Shown: positions 1-8,693, counted from the first letter of the stretch. The stretch is DNA of 64,000 bases from Bacillus timonensis (GCA_020171895.1 JAIVAN010000004.1:434001-498000), one strand, 5' to 3'. Notes: a model not told the origin generated them from the sequence alone. Translations and numbers: made by a program.

Positions 1-21
1 TTTAATCTGTAAAGTGGTCAT
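1..21 (-). CDS. 5' end of a truncated minus-strand gene
   Basis: Only seven codons (MTTLQIK) of a leftward gene lie inside the window. The start is supported by a strong AGGAGGT ribosome-binding site on the minus strand about eight bases upstream of the ATG at 19-21. The gene would be divergent from the tRNA. Nothing can be said about the product. Confidence 0.5.
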
Positions 22-178
22 ATGCGACTACCTCCTAAGCTTTTATAGCCTTATTATGTCATAAGTCAATAAGAAAACATACGAAAGTGAACTGAAGGAA
101 ATAAAATGGGAATTTTCGGATAAGTGATTGACAAAACCGTTTATTCGAAGTATATTTTTAATACGAATGTACTAATAT

Positions 179-250
179 GATCCGTTAGCTCAGTGGGAGA
201 GCACTTGCTTGACAGGCAAGGGGTCACTGGTTCAAGTCCAGTACGGGTCA
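179..250 (+). tRNA. tRNA-Val (anticodon GAC)
   Basis: The sequence folds as a complete cloverleaf. The 7-bp acceptor stem pairs GATCCGT with ACGGGTC (one G-U), the D arm is GCTC/GAGC, the anticodon stem is CTTGC/GCAAG with loop TTGACAG (anticodon GAC), and the T arm is ACTGG/CCAGT around TTCAAGT. The discriminator base is A and CCA is not encoded. It stands alone, with no rRNA or other tRNA within view. Confidence 0.95.
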
Positions 251-450
251 TTCCAATTTAATATTTCGAGAGATTTTCATTCCTTTTACTATTGCAAGAA
301 AACTTGAGCATACTGTTAAAGATTCCTTTGACTGTGTGAAAAAGCTTTCTTATAGATACTAAAGTGATACATAAGATAAATCGGTGTATTTCTTGACTAA
401 TGCTTTAGTTTAGGGATAGACCATTTTTTTTTGGCAAGGGGGCATGGGGA

Positions 451-813
451 ATGAAAAAATCAAAGGGTGCTATAGAATCAGAGATTAGTAAGGCAATCAC
501 ACAATGGGAAAAAGATTACCTTGGACGTGGATCTGTTTCTGTAAAAGCGGATATATTACGAGATATGATTATTGTGAACTTGCAAGGTATCCTAACACCA
601 GCCGAATATAGTGTTTGTGAAACACAAGAAGGAATGTTGACGGTTAAAAAAACACGTTCGGGTTTAGTAGAATCTGGTTTAGAAACCTTGAAGGAGATCA
701 TCTTAACGATCACGGGTGAAGAAGTAAAAAGCTTTCATACCGACCTCAGTTCTCGAACAGGAGAGCGAGTAATGATCTTTAAATTATTTAATGATTATGA
801 GAAGAAAATTTAG
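451..813 (+). CDS. DUF2294 / MpsC-family protein
   Basis: This 120-residue soluble protein matches the DUF2294 family, renamed MpsC after the staphylococcal MpsABC cation-translocating system linked to inorganic-carbon uptake. The match is by overall pattern, including a mid-protein region of the type RSGLVESGLETL and a C-terminal part carrying DLSSRTGERVMIF. Length is normal for the family. The ATG has an AAGGGGG ribosome-binding site eight bases upstream. MpsA and MpsB are not adjacent. Instead the next gene encodes an SbtA-type bicarbonate permease, so a role in CO2/bicarbonate supply is a reasonable inference. A terminator-like hairpin separates the two genes, so they may be only partly co-transcribed. 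Confidence 0.75.
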   Translation: MKKSKGAIESEISKAITQWEKDYLGRGSVSVKADILRDMIIVNLQGILTPAEYSVCETQEGMLTVKKTRSGLVESGLETLKEIILTITGEEVKSFHTDLSSRTGERVMIFKLFNDYEKKI

Positions 814-866
814 TGAGTTTAATAAAGAGAGGGAGATCTTTAAAGGGCAATGTGCCAGTTAAAGAT

Positions 867-930
867 AAACCGACAGTTCAGTCACAATGGTAAAAAACCA
901 TTGTATTCTGTAATTGTCGGTTTTTTTATT
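867..930 (+). terminator. Hairpin with U-tract between mpsC-like and sbtA-like genes
   Basis: AAACCGACAGTT (867-878) pairs with AATTGTCGGTTT (912-923) with one G-U. An inner CAATGG/CCATTG arm (885-890/898-903) stacks in the loop, and a run of seven T follows at 921-927. It ends the upstream gene and, with the next start at 956 only about 30 bases on, could also act as an attenuator. Confidence 0.75.
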
Positions 931-955
931 GGAGAATTTTTTAGGGGGAATTAAC

Positions 956-1963
956 ATGAATGAAATCATCTTACAAAATTTACTTTCACCGGTTGTGTTG
1001 TTTTTTGTATTAGGAATAATTGCTGCGATCTTTAAGTCAGACTTAAAGATTCCTTCAGGATTAAGTGAAGGATTAAGCATTTACTTATTAATTGCGATCG
1101 GAATAAAAGGTGGAATCGAACTATCACATTATTCAATACAATCTGTCTACCTTCCAATACTAGGAGCGTTATTTTTAGGAGTAGCCATTCCGATTATTAC
1201 GCTTTTTATCATGAAAATCATCAAAATGGATTTGAAAAATTCGATTGGTCTTGCGGCAACATATGGTTCGATTAGTATTGTGACGTATGGTGCTGCGATT
1301 GCCTTTCTTGATAAAACTGGCACATCGTATGAAGGATTTATGAATGCGTTAGTTGTACTGATGGAAAGTCCAGCAATCTTCGTTTCTTTAATTCTATTAA
1401 AAGTAGTTGAAAGAAATAAAGAATATCCAATTCTTTCGAGTCAAAGTATTGGCTTTATTCCGGCATCTGCTAACTTAATTGATAAAGAGGTACTTAGGGA
1501 AAGTATTTTCGGAAAAAGCATCTTGCTTCTCGTAGGTAGTTTACTAATAGGATGGCTACTTGGCGAAAGCGCAGTACCTATGGTAAAGCCTTTATTCATC
1601 GACTTATACAGCAGTGTGTTAATTCTCTTCCTATTAAATATGGGGTTAATAGCAGGTCAACGTATACCAGAGGTTAAAAAACATGGAATGAAATTGTTGC
1701 TGTTTGGATTATTTTCTCCGCTTTTATTCGGCACGTTAGGTGTTGTAACTGGTAGTTTAGTTGGTTTATCTTTAGGTGGGATTACATTAATGGGAGTGTT
1801 AGCTGGAAGTGCTTCATATATCGCAGCACCAGCAGCACTAAAAACGTCTGTACCAGAAGCGAATCCTTCTATCTATTTAGGCTTAGCTTTAGGAATCACA
1901 TTTCCATTTAACTTAATCATCGGAATACCGGTTTATTACGAATTAGCAAAATGGATTCAATAG
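956..1963 (+). CDS. Sodium-dependent bicarbonate permease, SbtA family
   Basis: A 335-residue polytopic membrane protein of the SbtA/DUF897 family, which imports bicarbonate with Na+. About ten hydrophobic segments alternate with short loops. It begins MNEIILQNLLSPVVLFFVLG and carries glycine-rich helices such as GVLAGSASYIAAPAALK near the C-terminus, as in this family. I chose ATG 956 because AGGGGG lies just upstream. An in-frame start at 914 would fall inside the terminator hairpin. Bacillaceae often lack carboxysomes, so the bicarbonate probably feeds anaplerotic carboxylases, in line with the MpsC-like neighbour. No SbtB regulatory gene follows. Confidence 0.85.
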   Translation: MNEIILQNLLSPVVLFFVLGIIAAIFKSDLKIPSGLSEGLSIYLLIAIGIKGGIELSHYSIQSVYLPILGALFLGVAIPIITLFIMKIIKMDLKNSIGLAATYGSISIVTYGAAIAFLDKTGTSYEGFMNALVVLMESPAIFVSLILLKVVERNKEYPILSSQSIGFIPASANLIDKEVLRESIFGKSILLLVGSLLIGWLLGESAVPMVKPLFIDLYSSVLILFLLNMGLIAGQRIPEVKKHGMKLLLFGLFSPLLFGTLGVVTGSLVGLSLGGITLMGVLAGSASYIAAPAALKTSVPEANPSIYLGLALGITFPFNLIIGIPVYYELAKWIQ

Positions 1964-2055
1964 GAAGTATGTAAAATGGAGAATTGAATGGATACTATTA
2001 TAGAAAATACGAATCATATCAGAGAAGATTAACATTGTGTGGATAGGAGGCAGCC

Positions 2056-2913
2056 ATGAACGAGAAAGAGAGGATTTATTCCTTTTTTCATCATCGGGTT
2101 GGCATTTTGGCTACGATGCATGAAAAGGAAAAGGTGATGGCACCACTATTAGAAGACAAACTTGGCATAAAAGTAAAGGTTCCAAAGCATCTTAATACGG
2201 ATCAGTTTGGGACCTTTACTCGGGATATTGAGCGCATGGGAAATCAATTAGAAGCTGCTAAACATAAAGCAGAGCATGCCCTAGCATTGACGGGTGAAAC
2301 CATTGGGATATCAAGTGAAGGGATTTTTGGTCCACATCCTATGTTCCCTTGGGTAGCGCATAATCGTGAAATCGTTTATTTAGTTGATAAAGAAAATAAG
2401 TTTGAAATCTTTGGAGAAGCGGTGACGACTGACACGAATTATAAGCAAAAGGGGATAAAAAATATTCAAGAAGCCCTCTTATTTTGTGTAGAGGTTGGAT
2501 TTCCTGAGCATGGAGTTATTGTTAGAAGTAACAACGAGATGATAAAGGGCATCATTACAAAAGAGCAACTAGAAGAAGCGATTCATGATCTGATGAAGAA
2601 AAGCAGTCAGGAAGAGCTTATGATAGAAACTGATATGCGTGCATTATACAATCCGACACGAATGAAAAACATAGAAGCAGCCACACAGAACTTAATCAAT
2701 AAAATCTATAGCCTTTGTGAGAGCTGCTCCTATCCAGGATTTGAAGTCGTTGAACGAAAAAAAGGACTTGAATGTGGTGGATGTGGCTTAAAGACAGACT
2801 TAATAAAATCAGAGATTTACAAGTGTAAAAAATGCGGCGTGCAGAAAGAAAAATTATACCCAAATGGCAAGCAGTTCGCTGATCCAGGCCAATGTCCGTT
2901 TTGTAATCCGTAA
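2056..2913 (+). CDS. DUF6671-family protein with C-terminal zinc ribbon
   Basis: A 285-residue cytoplasmic protein that I recognise as the DUF6671 type, of unknown function. The N-terminal two thirds contain the pattern HRVGILATMHEKEKVMAP and a region with FGPHPMFPWVAHNREIV. The C-terminal 55 residues hold four Cys pairs (CESC, CGGCG, CKKCG, CPFC) that look like a double zinc ribbon. The ATG follows TAGGAGGCAGCC. It is followed closely by a small gene and may share its transcript. The Cys pairs suggest zinc or nucleic-acid binding, but no reaction can be assigned. Confidence 0.65.
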   Translation: MNEKERIYSFFHHRVGILATMHEKEKVMAPLLEDKLGIKVKVPKHLNTDQFGTFTRDIERMGNQLEAAKHKAEHALALTGETIGISSEGIFGPHPMFPWVAHNREIVYLVDKENKFEIFGEAVTTDTNYKQKGIKNIQEALLFCVEVGFPEHGVIVRSNNEMIKGIITKEQLEEAIHDLMKKSSQEELMIETDMRALYNPTRMKNIEAATQNLINKIYSLCESCSYPGFEVVERKKGLECGGCGLKTDLIKSEIYKCKKCGVQKEKLYPNGKQFADPGQCPFCNP

Positions 2914-2943
2914 ACGATAGAGAATGAGTAAAAGGAGATTTTG

Positions 2944-3234
2944 ATGAGCGCGAATTTAACAGATTTCGTTAAAAACACAATAGCGGGAATAAACAATTAT
3001 GAAAAAGACAATCTTGAATGTAACAGGGAATTAGTAAGAAAGGCAATTGAGTTTTATAAGATGCAATCTTATGAGGAAGTAGAAACAACCGAACAAGGTA
3101 CGACTAAGCTTTTACATGTACGTTCGATGGCGGAGGAAAATCTACTTTCTAAAATTGTGGATATTGCGCTGGAAAGAGAGAATGAATGTGGGATTGAAGA
3201 AGTATATGAGAGCCGTGTAATAAGAGAATACTAG
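2944..3234 (+). CDS. Hypothetical small acidic protein
   Basis: A 96-residue protein of unknown function, without signal peptide or membrane segments. It is rich in Glu and Lys and predicted to be mainly helical. The AAAGGAG site at 2931-2937 fits the ATG at 2944; a TTG three bases earlier is the only close alternative. It lies 30 bases after the DUF6671 gene and is followed at 3320-3343 by a terminator, so the two probably form one short operon. Confidence 0.6.
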   Translation: MSANLTDFVKNTIAGINNYEKDNLECNRELVRKAIEFYKMQSYEEVETTEQGTTKLLHVRSMAEENLLSKIVDIALERENECGIEEVYESRVIREY

Positions 3235-3312
3235 GTAGGATCTTATGCTAATGAAAATTTGGAACTAGAACATTTAATGTTGATAAAGCGTTATAAACAC
3301 AAACATTAGAAA

Positions 3313-3350
3313 AAAATAGACATAGAGGCTTTCATCTCTATGTTTTTTCG
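3313..3350 (+). terminator. Intrinsic terminator
   Basis: ACATAGAG (3320-3327) pairs with CTCTATGT (3336-3343), preceded by an A-run and followed by TTTTTT. It closes the transcript of the two genes upstream. Confidence 0.8.
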
Positions 3351-3421
3351 CTTTTCATACATATGGTAAAATTAGGAGAGGAGAAAGACGATTTTGTTTT
3401 GTTATGGTAGGGGTGTGGAGA

Positions 3422-3949
3422 ATGAATTTAAATTATGAAGTAATTCCAGAAGATGAAGTTTTTCAATGTCGAGAACTATGCAATGAGCTGATGAGTTATC
3501 AAAAATCAAAAGCGACTATCACACCAGAGTTATTTGATTCGATGAGGTTTGAAACACGAATGGTACCTTCAGTGGAAAAGGCTATACATAATTATATTGT
3601 GTTAGTAAAAGATGGAGAGGTGCCCGTTGGCTATGTTTACGCCAATATCTCACCTAAAGAAGCCTATTCAAATGAATTTGCTACATTTTTTGATTTATCT
3701 TCGGTTCGAGGAGAGAATGTAGGCTGCTTGTCTCAATTTTATATTCGTGATGGCTATAGACAGTATGGGATTGGCTCTACATTATTTCAGCTATCGATGG
3801 AGTGGTTGAAGCAATTTGAAGAAATAGAGGACATTTTCATCTTTGTATCAAATGGGAACAATGAGGCGTTGGAGTTTTATAAACGAAAAGGGTTTGTTGT
3901 TAGTCATGAGATCTTAGGTGGGTTTATTACGGTTTTAAGAAATAAATAG
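3422..3949 (+). CDS. GNAT-family N-acetyltransferase
   Basis: A 175-residue GNAT acyltransferase. The acetyl-CoA binding motif A is visible as FYIRDGYRQYGIGSTLF (QYGIGS fits Q/RxxGxG/A), after a beta strand reading VGYVYANISP. The C-terminal part EALEFYKRKGFVV is the usual motif B. The substrate cannot be read from sequence. I preferred ATG 3422 over an in-frame ATG at 3404 because AGGGGTG is correctly spaced for the former. It is followed after 19 bases by a methyltransferase and is likely co-transcribed with it. Confidence 0.85.
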   Translation: MNLNYEVIPEDEVFQCRELCNELMSYQKSKATITPELFDSMRFETRMVPSVEKAIHNYIVLVKDGEVPVGYVYANISPKEAYSNEFATFFDLSSVRGENVGCLSQFYIRDGYRQYGIGSTLFQLSMEWLKQFEEIEDIFIFVSNGNNEALEFYKRKGFVVSHEILGGFITVLRNK

Positions 3950-3968
3950 GAAGTAAGGGGAGAACTCG

Positions 3969-4571
3969 ATGAATCATTGGCATACGCGGTTTCAGGCTTC
4001 TGAATACATTTATGGAACTGAACCAAATGAATTTTTAGCACAATCACAGAAAAAACTAAAACTAACAGGAAATGCGCTAGCTATTGCAGAGGGTGAAGGC
4101 CGTAATGCAGTGTTTTTAGCACAACAAGGAATGAACGTCACGACTTGGGATTACGCTGAAGCTGGGTTAGCTAAAACAAGAAAGTTAGCAGCATTACGTA
4201 ACGTAGAAGTAAAAACAGAGTTGATAGATTTAAATGAAGCAACATGGACAGAAAATAGCTGGGATGAAATCGTATGTGTCTTTGGCCATTTTCCAAAAGA
4301 GCTTCGCATGAAGACACTCCAAGGTGTAAAAGCAGCGGTTAAACCAGGAGGATACTTTGTATCCGAAGTGTACTCTGTTTATCAACTTCCTTACGGGAGT
4401 GGTGGTCCAAAAGATGTTGAGTTATTATATCAACCAGAAGAATTCCTACAAGCTTTCTCAGACTGGCGAATTCAACACTTTTTCATGGGAGAGGTTGTTC
4501 GCAATGAAGGTGCATTACATAATGGGCTATCACATGTGATTCAGTTTATTGGACAAAAGCCAAAAAGCTAA
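3969..4571 (+). CDS. Class I SAM-dependent methyltransferase, TehB-like
   Basis: A 200-residue Rossmann-fold methyltransferase. Motif I is atypical: the SAM loop reads ALAIAEGEGRNAVFLA, with EGEGRN as in the TehB/SAM-methyltransferase group that has GxGRN. The acidic strand-2 residue is seen in VTTWDYAEAGL and motif IV in WDEIVCVFGHFP. Small TehB-like enzymes of this kind are often tied to metalloid or thiol methylation, but the substrate here is unknown. The start ATG follows AAGGGGAGAA. It ends just before a bidirectional terminator shared with the convergent transporter. Confidence 0.8.
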   Translation: MNHWHTRFQASEYIYGTEPNEFLAQSQKKLKLTGNALAIAEGEGRNAVFLAQQGMNVTTWDYAEAGLAKTRKLAALRNVEVKTELIDLNEATWTENSWDEIVCVFGHFPKELRMKTLQGVKAAVKPGGYFVSEVYSVYQLPYGSGGPKDVELLYQPEEFLQAFSDWRIQHFFMGEVVRNEGALHNGLSHVIQFIGQKPKS

Positions 4572-4583
4572 TAAGACAAGAAA

Positions 4584-4617
4584 AAATGCACTCTCTGATT
4601 AGTAGAGAGTGCATTTA
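4584..4617. terminator. Bidirectional intrinsic terminator
   Basis: A perfect 13-bp inverted repeat, AAATGCACTCTCT (4584-4596) and AGAGAGTGCATTT (4604-4616), lies between converging genes. A-runs on the left and T-rich sequence on the right let it work in both directions. Confidence 0.85.
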
Positions 4618-4639
4618 CTATTGTAATAGAAGATTTCCA

Positions 4640-6028
4640 TTACCCCTTAAGGCCAATTGCTTTTAAAATCACATCTAACAGTCCTGTTGAAGATAATAGT
4701 ACGATTAGAATTAGCACTGGTGCAATAAAACGTAACGTGACAATCCAAAGTTTGTTCACAAAGCCACCTGCAGCAAGACCGCCGATTTCTTCAGCTTTCT
4801 TCTTACCAATAGCCCAACCTACGAATAGAGCAGTTAGTAAACCGCCTAGAGGTAATAGGATGTAAGATGCTAAGAAGTCAACTGCATCAAAGAAGCCTTT
4901 ACCAAAGATTGTGAATCCACTCCAAGCTCCAAGTGATAGAGAAGAAGGAATTCCGAATAAGAAGATAATTGTTCCTAAAATCCAAGTTGCTTTTTTACGT
5001 GTCCATTCAAATTTGCGCATAAAGTACGCAACAGGTACTTCAAGAATCGAAATAGCTGATGTTAACGCAGCTACTGAGATTAATAGGAAGAATAACACTG
5101 AGAAAAATTGGCCAAATGGCATTAAATCAAATACAGCTGGAAGTGTGATGAAAATAAGTCCTGGTCCAGCACCTGGATCCATTCCGAAAGCAAATAATGC
5201 TGGGAAGATCGCTAAACCTGCTACTAATGCAAAACCTGTATCTGCTAAGCTGACACCTGTTGCTGCAGTTGGTAGATTAATATTTTTTGGTACATAACTT
5301 CCATAAGTAATCATTGTACCCATACCTAAACTTAATGAGAAGAACGCGTGACCTAGTGCAACTAGAATCGCTTCTCCAGTTAACGCTGAGAAGTCAGGTG
5401 AGAAAAGGAAAGCAACCCCTTCGCTAGAACCTGGAAGCGTTAATCCACGTACAACAAGGATAAGTAAAAGTACCCCTAACGCTGGCATTAAGATTTTATT
5501 CCATTTCTCAATACCTTCTTTAATTCCTTTTACAACAATTACGATAACAATCGCCATGAATAATAGCTGCCATAAAATTGGTCCAAGAGACGTTCCGATA
5601 AATCCTCCGAAGTGGTCGCCTAATTTATCAGGTGGAATGGCTAATAAATCACCACTCATTGCTTTCGTTGTATACGATAACGCCCAACCAGCAACGACTC
5701 CGTAGAAAGATAGAATTAAGAACGCTGATATGACACCGAATATCCCTGTAATGAACCATGGTTTACCAGGTGTTAGTTCTTGGAATGAGCCGACTGCATC
5801 TTTTTGAGTATTTCTACCAATCGCAAATTCAGCTAACATAATTGGAATTCCAATGAGTGCAATACAAATTAAATAAACAATAATAAATGCTGCTCCACCA
5901 TACTCACCAGTAATGTAAGGAAACTTCCAAATGTTCCCTAAACCAATCGCAGATCCCATTGCTGCAAGCATAAAACCTGTTCGTGATTTCCATTGCTCAC
6001 GACCTTGTTGCGCTAAACCTTTACTCAT
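4640..6028 (-). CDS. Sodium-dependent transporter, SNF/NSS family
   Basis: A 462-residue neurotransmitter:sodium symporter homologue. The family signature is present in TM1-2 (GSAIGLGNIWKFPYITGEYG, with the unwound-helix GLGNIWKFP), followed by about eleven or twelve membrane segments. Prokaryotic members import amino acids or related compounds with Na+; B. subtilis YocR and YhdH are of this type. The exact substrate is not readable. The GGGGGAT ribosome-binding site lies just upstream on the minus strand. It is divergent from the heme-copper operon, across a 359-bp spacer, and convergent with the methyltransferase gene. Confidence 0.9.
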   Translation of the reverse strand: MSKGLAQQGREQWKSRTGFMLAAMGSAIGLGNIWKFPYITGEYGGAAFIIVYLICIALIGIPIMLAEFAIGRNTQKDAVGSFQELTPGKPWFITGIFGVISAFLILSFYGVVAGWALSYTTKAMSGDLLAIPPDKLGDHFGGFIGTSLGPILWQLLFMAIVIVIVVKGIKEGIEKWNKILMPALGVLLLILVVRGLTLPGSSEGVAFLFSPDFSALTGEAILVALGHAFFSLSLGMGTMITYGSYVPKNINLPTAATGVSLADTGFALVAGLAIFPALFAFGMDPGAGPGLIFITLPAVFDLMPFGQFFSVLFFLLISVAALTSAISILEVPVAYFMRKFEWTRKKATWILGTIIFLFGIPSSLSLGAWSGFTIFGKGFFDAVDFLASYILLPLGGLLTALFVGWAIGKKKAEEIGGLAAGGFVNKLWIVTLRFIAPVLILIVLLSSTGLLDVILKAIGLKG

Positions 6029-6177
6029 TATGTATCCCCCTTTTATTAAGTTTGTCTACCTTATACAATATAATACAATAAGTTCATAGAAAATTCACAT
6101 TTATTTTAATTTTTTAAAAAATATTTTTTTCTTACTATTTAAGGATATTAATCTATCAAAAAAGCTGTTAAAATATT

Positions 6178-6194
6178 ATGTCGATTTATGACAT
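6178..6194. promoter_or_regulatory. Palindrome upstream of the heme-copper operon
   Basis: ATGTC-N7-GACAT lies in the AT-rich divergent spacer (6029-6387) between the SNF transporter and the heme-copper operon. It could be an operator for either side. I cannot match it to a known regulator; it is not a perfect FNR box. Apart from this and the hairpin at 6259 I see nothing else in the spacer. Confidence 0.3.
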
Positions 6195-6258
6195 TGTTTG
6201 GTAGATATGGTTTCCTTTATGATAAAAACACATTGAAGAAAGAACAATTTACGAACGA

Positions 6259-6290
6259 AAAACTCCTCCATTTCATGTTGGAGTTTTTTG
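6259..6290 (+). terminator. Terminator-like hairpin in the leader of the heme-copper operon
   Basis: AAAACTCC (6259-6266) pairs with GGAGTTTT (6280-6287), ending in six T. No rightward gene lies upstream of it, so it either attenuates the downstream operon (start 6388) or ends a short leader RNA. Confidence 0.5.
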
Positions 6291-6387
6291 TTGTTAAGGC
6301 TCACTAAGTATGTGTGATGCAGAACACACCACTGATCATGATGTTCAAGTAGATTGGAAGTAAGATGAGATAGGGAGGTTGAGGTTG

Positions 6388-6522
6388 ATGGAAAAACCAA
6401 TAAACAATCTTACAAAAGAAAATGATTCGAAAATAGGAACGTGGATTTCAATTGGTGTCGTTGGCGGTGTAATTCTCGTTACGTATTTTATTGTTTATGG
6501 CTTATATATGGCTAGAGTATAG
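6388..6522 (+). CDS. Heme-copper oxidase subunit IIa (ba3-type small subunit)
   Basis: A 44-residue single-span membrane protein. A hydrophilic N-terminus of about 15 residues is followed by one helix (IGTWISIGVVGGVILVTYFI) and a short tail. Small subunit IIa of B-family (ba3-type) oxidases has this size and topology and is encoded just before subunit II, as here. The ATG follows GGGAGGTTGAGG; a TTG at 6385 is a possible alternative. It is 12 bases from the subunit II gene. In this family the helix fills the place of the first transmembrane helix that subunit II lacks. Confidence 0.75.
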   Translation: MEKPINNLTKENDSKIGTWISIGVVGGVILVTYFIVYGLYMARV

Positions 6523-6534
6523 GAGGGAAAAAAG

Positions 6535-7002
6535 ATGAAAATGCATCTTGATGAAAAAATTTGGCTAACGTTAAGCTTTGGAATGATCATGATCTTTATG
6601 CTAATAACAGGTTATCAAACATTTGCAAGAGAAATGGGCCCACCAAGTCATAAGGAAACAATTGATCCGCAAAAAGTAGATGAAACTGCACCATTTGACG
6701 AACCGGGTATTAAGAAAATTGGTGAAAACGAGTACGAAGTCGTCATGACTCTTCAACTGTTTAGTTTTACACCTCAAAATATTGAAATTCCTAAAGGAGC
6801 AACGGTTCATTTTATTATGACATCTAAAGATGTTGTACATGGCTTTGAGGTTGCCGGGACAAACATTAATGCAATGGTGATGCCAGGATATGTTCAGCGG
6901 ATATCCCAAACATTTGATGAGGCTGGTGAGTATCTCGTCATCTGTAATGAATATTGTGGAGCTGGACACCAAATGATGAGTACAACCATCACTGTGAACT
7001 AA
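6535..7002 (+). CDS. Heme-copper enzyme subunit II with CuA domain
   Basis: A 155-residue protein with one N-terminal membrane helix (about residues 8-27) and a C-terminal cupredoxin. The CuA ligands are complete: a His in DVVHGFEV, then CNEYCGAGHQMM giving the two Cys, the Glu backbone ligand position, the His and the Met. The protein is thus expected to take electrons from cytochrome c and pass them to subunit I. It is short, as in ba3-type enzymes. The ATG follows AGGAGGGAAAAA. It sits between the IIa gene and the subunit I gene in the order known from Thermus ba3. Confidence 0.9.
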   Translation: MKMHLDEKIWLTLSFGMIMIFMLITGYQTFAREMGPPSHKETIDPQKVDETAPFDEPGIKKIGENEYEVVMTLQLFSFTPQNIEIPKGATVHFIMTSKDVVHGFEVAGTNINAMVMPGYVQRISQTFDEAGEYLVICNEYCGAGHQMMSTTITVN

Positions 7003-7016
7003 AGGAGGGAAGCATA

Positions 7017-8693
7017 GTGGAAACGATAATAAACAGATCATTGCAGGTGAAATCGAAGAAAATATTAGATATAAATTTAGAGGATGCAAGGCTTTCGAGA
7101 ACATATTTATTTGTGGCATTTGCCGCTTTACTTTTAGGTGGAATTTTAGGACTTCTTCAAGGGTTGAATCGCGCTGGCCTCTTAGAGTTACCATTTTGGC
7201 TCAATTATTATAAGGTTTTAACCGCACATGGGTTGCTTTTAGTAGTAGTGTTATCAGCTTTTTTTACGATTGGTTATTTCTATGCTGGTCTTTCTCATAA
7301 TTTAGGTGGTCTATTGCCAAAAGTAAGAAGAATGGCATGGGTTGGATTTGGACTTAAGATCCTTGGCTTTGTACTGGCAGTTATTCCAATTTTAATGAAT
7401 GATGCTTCTGTCATGTATACCTTTTATCCACCGATGGCTGCGTCTCCAATCTTTTACATTGGGTTAGTTTTTATCGTATTAGGAGTATGGATGTGTGCTT
7501 TCGGTGCGTTTATTAATGTAGCAGATTGGCGTAAGAAACATCGCGGAGAGCATCTTCCTATTTTACCGTTCTTTGCCACAGGTGTATTTGTACTTTTGTT
7601 TTTCGGTAGTCTACCAGTTGCAATAGAAGTATTGATGATTATTCCTTGGGCGTTTGGATGGGTAGAAACGATAAACGTGATGCTATCACGTACACTGTTC
7701 TGGGCGTTTGGACACACATTAGTGAATATTTGGTATTTAACAGCCGTTTCGGCTTGGTATGTGTTTGTACCGAAAATAATCGGTGGTAAACGATGGAATG
7801 ATACTTTAACTAGAGTTGTCGTCATTGGACTCGTCATGATGAATATCACAGGTGGATTTCACCACCAAATCATTGACCCAGGAATATCAGAATCAATCAA
7901 ATTTATGCATGTCTTTATGAGTCTAGCGATCGGTTTTCCTTCTTTAATGACTGCTTATGCGATGTTTCGAGTATTTGAACGAACGGCTAGAGAAAAAGGT
8001 GGAAAAGGCTTTGTAGGCTGGTACAAAAAAATGCCATGGGGCGATGTTCGTTTCCTTGCCCCAATGATTGCGATGATTGCCTTTATTCCAGCTGGAGCGG
8101 GTGGAATTGTTCAAAGTACAAACCAATTAAATCAAGTTGTTCATAACACTATGTGGATTGTCGGTCATTTTCATCTAACATTAGGCATGTCTGTTGTGAT
8201 GACGTTTTTTGGAATCAGTTACTGGCTTGTCCCATATCTTTCAGGGCGTGTGTTAACACCTGCAATGAATAAACTCGGTATACTCCAAACGATGATATGG
8301 ACAGTCGGTATGGTCATAATGGCTGGTGCCATGCATTATGTCGGACTTTTAGGCTCACCTCGAAGAACGTCCTATTCCACATACGGCGACCATGCTACCG
8401 CGTTAGGATGGGATCCATATCTCATGCTTCTAGGAGTTGGTGGAACGCTGTTAATCATTGGCGTCATTTTGCAAGTGTATGCAGTCTATCACCTAATGTT
8501 TCGAGCACCAAAAGGAGAAACAGTGTTTCCTATAGCTGAGAAAGAAGAAAGAGATGTCACACCAGCATGGACCGAACGCTGGGGGCTTTGGATCGTGCTC
8601 ATGCTCATTTTGGTTGGAATGGCTTATGTCATACCAGTTGTAGACTTTATCGTCAATGCACCACCTGGATCTCCTCCATTTAGAACGTGGTAG
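7017..8693 (+). CDS. B-family heme-copper enzyme subunit I, likely NO reductase-type
   Basis: A 558-residue membrane protein of the ba3 (B) family of heme-copper oxidoreductases, with about 13 hydrophobic segments. The start is GTG 7017, with AAAGGAGG upstream. Metal ligands are all present and fall at the residue numbers used for Thermus ba3: CuB ligands His233, His282 and His283 (in GGFHHQ), and heme ligands His384 and His386 (in VGHFHLTLG). The low-spin heme ligand is His71. The active-site Tyr237 that is cross-linked to His233 in oxygen reductases is replaced by Asn (GHTLVNIW instead of the usual GHPxVYFW). Families without this Tyr are known or predicted NO reductases (the sNOR/nNOR-type groups). 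NO reduction is therefore my preferred inference; automated pipelines would call it cytochrome oxidase subunit 1. Confidence 0.85.
   Translation: METIINRSLQVKSKKILDINLEDARLSRTYLFVAFAALLLGGILGLLQGLNRAGLLELPFWLNYYKVLTAHGLLLVVVLSAFFTIGYFYAGLSHNLGGLLPKVRRMAWVGFGLKILGFVLAVIPILMNDASVMYTFYPPMAASPIFYIGLVFIVLGVWMCAFGAFINVADWRKKHRGEHLPILPFFATGVFVLLFFGSLPVAIEVLMIIPWAFGWVETINVMLSRTLFWAFGHTLVNIWYLTAVSAWYVFVPKIIGGKRWNDTLTRVVVIGLVMMNITGGFHHQIIDPGISESIKFMHVFMSLAIGFPSLMTAYAMFRVFERTAREKGGKGFVGWYKKMPWGDVRFLAPMIAMIAFIPAGAGGIVQSTNQLNQVVHNTMWIVGHFHLTLGMSVVMTFFGISYWLVPYLSGRVLTPAMNKLGILQTMIWTVGMVIMAGAMHYVGLLGSPRRTSYSTYGDHATALGWDPYLMLLGVGGTLLIIGVILQVYAVYHLMFRAPKGETVFPIAEKEERDVTPAWTERWGLWIVLMLILVGMAYVIPVVDFIVNAPPGSPPFRTW

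Noticed and set aside
6601-7194. Long open frame on the minus strand across the subunit II gene
   Set aside because: It is fully antisense to a gene with intact CuA motifs, has no ribosome-binding site and its translation resembles no protein.
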